This document shows, in pieces, positions 5,830 to 7,541 of a DNA stretch of 7,541 nt. This DNA is from an uncultured Ruminococcus sp. Its GTDB lineage: Bacteria > Bacillota > Clostridia > Oscillospirales > Acutalibacteraceae. Both the position numbers and the translations under genes were made by a program. Location of the stretch: contig USJJ01000053.1 in the NCBI GenBank assembly GCA_900554995.1, positions 1 to 7,541 of the forward strand, read 5' to 3'. The notes below the pieces were generated by a model that ran no database searches, had not been told where the DNA came from, and was given only the letters and a program-made list of their open reading frames with translations. The stretch's first letter is position 1. Every line of letters begins with the position of its first letter.

Positions 5830-6024
5830 CCTGTATGGATTCTCAACACGACTTGGAAAGATAAGAAATTTACCTTTGCGATGAACGGACAGACAGGCAA
5901 ATTTGTGGGCGATCTCCCAGTCGACAAAGCGGCGGCGGCAAAATGGTTTGCGGGAATTGCGGTCGGTGCAGGCGTATTGACATATGTTATACCGATTATC
6001 CTGCGGCTGTTGGGAATAATGTGA
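5827..6024 (+). pseudogene. Severed C-terminal tail of the YdjG-like gene with the membrane segment
   Basis: Reading on in the same frame after TAA (5827-5829) gives 64 sense codons ending in TGA at 6022. The tail starts PVWILNTTWKDKKFTFAMNG, then QTGKFVGDLPV, a normal continuation for this family. It then has a hydrophobic stretch (about codons 339-363 of the full frame: WFAGIAVGAGVLTYVIPII and on) that looks like a single transmembrane anchor. The full-length frame would be 364 residues. A one-base change from a leucine TTA codon would create the TAA. The tail has no ribosome binding site of its own, so separate translation is unlikely. The TGA overlaps the AGGAGG of the next gene, as expected if ribosomes once reached it. 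Confidence 0.78.
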
Positions 6025-6036
6025 GGAGGATGAGCT

Positions 6037-6897
6037 ATGAATAAGAAAATAATATCAATTCTGTTCGCATTTATTCTCTGCCTTTGTATGGCTGTACCTG
6101 CATTCGCCGTTGAAAACAGCACGGGTGTGTCAACCGATGTCGGTTTTGCGAATGAATACAGCCGTGTACTTGATTATGCAGGTGTTATTCCGCAGGAAGA
6201 GGAAGACAAACTGGTTGAACAATTTGATGAAATCGCAAACAGACAAAAGGTCGATATAGTAATCTGTTTTACAAACGGTCTTGACGGAATGAAGACCTCA
6301 CAATATGCAGAAAATCTTTATGAAAAGAACAATTACGGCTACGGCGAGAATAAGGACGGCATTATACTCGTTGTCAGCTTTGAAAACCGTGACTGGTACA
6401 TCGCAACAAGAGGCTATGCAATTCAGGCGTTCACCGACTCAGGTATTCAGTACATAGGAAATCAGATTAAAGATGATCTGTCAAATAAAAATTACTATGC
6501 TGCGGCTGAGTATTATGCTCAGATTTGCGATGAATTTATTACCAAAGCCAAAAACGGCAACGCTTACGATGAGAACTTAGGTGCTGTGGACAACACAAGC
6601 ACAGGTTCTGTAACGCCTCCCCCGGTGTGGATTCTCATTTCGATAGGCGCCGGACTTCTTGTTGCGCTGATTGCGGTCGGTTCTATGAAGAGAAAGCTCA
6701 AAACCGTCAGACGACAGGCGGCGGCAAGCAATTATCTCAAGAACGGCAGTCTCAACATCACCGAGAGCAACGACATTTTCCTTTACAGCAATGTAAGCAG
6801 AACCGCAAAGCCGAAGAATAATGACAACGACGGCGGCAGTTCCACTCATACATCGGATTCCGGCAACACCTACGGCGGTGGTGGCGGAAAGTTCTGA
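6037..6897 (+). CDS. TPM-domain membrane protein with Gly-rich tail, YdjH/YgcG-like
   Basis: The 286-residue product has a clear signal peptide (1-24, hydrophobic core ISILFAFILCLCMAV, likely cleavage after AFA). A TPM domain (about 38-175) follows, with YSRVLDYAGVIPQEEEDKL at its start and the central YGYGENKDGIILVVSFENRDWYIATRG region, divided here at residues 100-109 and 110-126. A transmembrane helix (about 196-216, PPVWILISIGAGLLVALIAV) leads to a basic cytoplasmic segment (KRKLKTVRRQ). The tail is polar and ends in GGGGGKF, a feature of YgcG/YdjH-type proteins. The TPM domain would face outside the membrane. TPM proteins have been linked to phosphatase activity and to photosystem II repair in plants; the bacterial biochemical role is unsettled. 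The ATG at 6037 follows AGGAGGA (6024-6030). It is the last gene of the SPFH operon and ends in tandem stops, TGA TAA. Confidence 0.88.
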   Translation: MNKKIISILFAFILCLCMAVPAFAVENSTGVSTDVGFANEYSRVLDYAGVIPQEEEDKLVEQFDEIANRQKVDIVICFTNGLDGMKTSQYAENLYEKNNYGYGENKDGIILVVSFENRDWYIATRGYAIQAFTDSGIQYIGNQIKDDLSNKNYYAAAEYYAQICDEFITKAKNGNAYDENLGAVDNTSTGSVTPPPVWILISIGAGLLVALIAVGSMKRKLKTVRRQAAASNYLKNGSLNITESNDIFLYSNVSRTAKPKNNDNDGGSSTHTSDSGNTYGGGGGKF

Positions 6898-6918
6898 TAA
6901 GACCGCAAAATGGCAGAA

Positions 6919-6963
6919 AAGAACCTCGCAGAAACGGCAACGGCACTGCGAGGTTCTTATTAA
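6919..6963 (+). terminator. Intrinsic terminator ending the SPFH operon
   Basis: AAGAACCTCGCAG (6919-6931) pairs perfectly over 13 bp with CTGCGAGGTTCTT (6946-6958) around a 14-base loop. The T-tract after it is weak (ATTAA), but the stem itself contributes TTCTT at its 3' foot. It lies 21 bases after the TPM gene's stop and before a separate promoter, so it marks the operon's end. Confidence 0.8.
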
Positions 6964-6999
6964 ACAAGAAAAAAGATTGTGATTTTTTTCAATTTTCTC

Positions 7000-7027
7000 T
7001 TGATTTAATTTCACGATAGTATATAAT
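7000..7027 (+). promoter_or_regulatory. Sigma-A-type promoter for the last gene
   Basis: TTGATT (7000-7005) and TATAAT (7022-7027) are separated by 16 bases. Transcription would start near 7034, giving a very short leader that contains the GGAGG (7044-7048) of the gene at 7055. An A+T-rich tract lies just upstream (6967-6999), as often seen before strong promoters. Confidence 0.75.
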
Positions 7028-7054
7028 TATTATAAGACTATTTGGAGGTTTAAT

Positions 7055-7541
7055 ATGGAAGAGAATAAACAGGGGAAGTTTGATAAGATTGATGAGCTTC
7101 TCAAAGATACCTCGGCAGAGAACAGAATAAAATTCAATTCTGCAAACAGCGGCGCAGAAAAAATAATTGCAGAAGATTCAGACATAAAGACTCTTTTTGA
7201 TAAACCCGTTCAGGAGGAAGTGCAGGAAACCGATGCTCCGATCCGCGACGTTGACGTTCAGCCCGTCGCCGAAGAGGACGAGGATTCAGGCAGTGATCCG
7301 GTTTGTATCATTGACGAGACTTCCACAACCGTAGAGCTTACGGCAGATACCGGGGCATATCAGAGCTTTTCCGATTCGGCTCCCGTGCGCAAAAAAAAGG
7401 CTCCGAAAGAAAAGATTAAATTCAATGCGCTTCAAATCGTTCTGATGTGCGTTGTCGGAGTTATTCTTCTTTGGTGCGTTATCTTCACGACGGATCATAC
7501 ACTCGCCGCAAACGGCAGAGCTCCCATTTTTAGCTGGGAAA
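7055..7541 (+). CDS. Membrane-anchored protein of unknown function, 5' part only
   Basis: The ATG at 7055 has GGAGG 6 bases upstream and opens a frame that runs off the window after 162 codons. The N-terminus begins MEENKQGKFDKIDELLKD. It is followed by a long acidic, probably disordered stretch to about residue 110 (many E and D, including AEEDEDSGSD). A basic patch (RKKKAPKEKIK, about 112-122) then precedes one hydrophobic helix (about 125-146, NALQIVLMCVVGVILLWCVIF). By the positive-inside rule the acidic part is cytoplasmic and the region after TDHTLAANGRAPIFSWE is outside. I do not recognise a family. It has its own promoter and is separated from the SPFH operon by a terminator, so a functional link is not shown. 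Confidence 0.82.
   Translation, partial: MEENKQGKFDKIDELLKDTSAENRIKFNSANSGAEKIIAEDSDIKTLFDKPVQEEVQETDAPIRDVDVQPVAEEDEDSGSDPVCIIDETSTTVELTADTGAYQSFSDSAPVRKKKAPKEKIKFNALQIVLMCVVGVILLWCVIFTTDHTLAANGRAPIFSWE

Noticed and set aside
6577..7014. Minus-strand frame of 145 codons
   Set aside because: It lies opposite the TPM gene and its terminator, with no ribosome binding site or family resemblance.

Overview
The window looks like a low-GC Bacillota chromosome, probably a gut clostridium of the Ruminococcaceae/Oscillospiraceae kind. The reasons are strong GGAGG-type ribosome binding sites on nearly every gene, compact intrinsic terminators, a TTG start, and gene families typical of these bacteria. 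The genus is a guess from general appearance. All genes I can support lie on the + strand.

Positions 1 to about 3360 are the end of an integrative mobile element (ICE or IME). In order it carries: the 3' part of a small sigma-70 region-4-like regulator; an intrinsic terminator; about 500 bases with no convincing gene but several inverted repeats, the last of which sit just upstream of the next gene; a MazF/PemK-family endoribonuclease with no visible antitoxin; a terminator; a 50-residue protein of unknown function; and a 557-residue large serine recombinase as the last gene, followed by a strong terminator. A recombinase lying last next to unrelated housekeeping-type genes suggests that the attachment junction lies within about 150 bases after 3287. 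The exact junction cannot be called from one sequence.

Positions from about 3400 to 6960 look like host chromosome, visibly richer in G+C and with different codon choice. An extended -10 promoter precedes three tightly spaced genes: an SPFH (band 7) protein with four C-terminal zinc ribbons, a two-zinc-ribbon protein, and a secreted or membrane-anchored TPM-domain protein. The same three families occur next to pspA in Bacillus subtilis as ydjI, ydjG and ydjH, where they are linked to PspA-dependent membrane-stress handling. The likely role here is a membrane-associated scaffold or stress module. No pspA is visible in the window.

The middle gene has an in-frame TAA at codon 300. The same frame continues for another 64 sense codons with family-like sequence and the only obvious membrane segment, and ends just before the next gene. 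It therefore appears to be a single nonsense change that cuts the membrane anchor off the protein, unless it is read through or is a sequencing error.

After a terminator and a separate sigma-A-type promoter, a new gene begins at 7055 and runs off the window. It encodes an acidic cytoplasmic N-terminus followed by one membrane segment, and I do not recognise it.

The observations most worth following are the internal stop in the zinc-ribbon gene and the multi-stem leader in front of the orphan mazF. I do not see a clear-cut new defence or CRISPR-like system.
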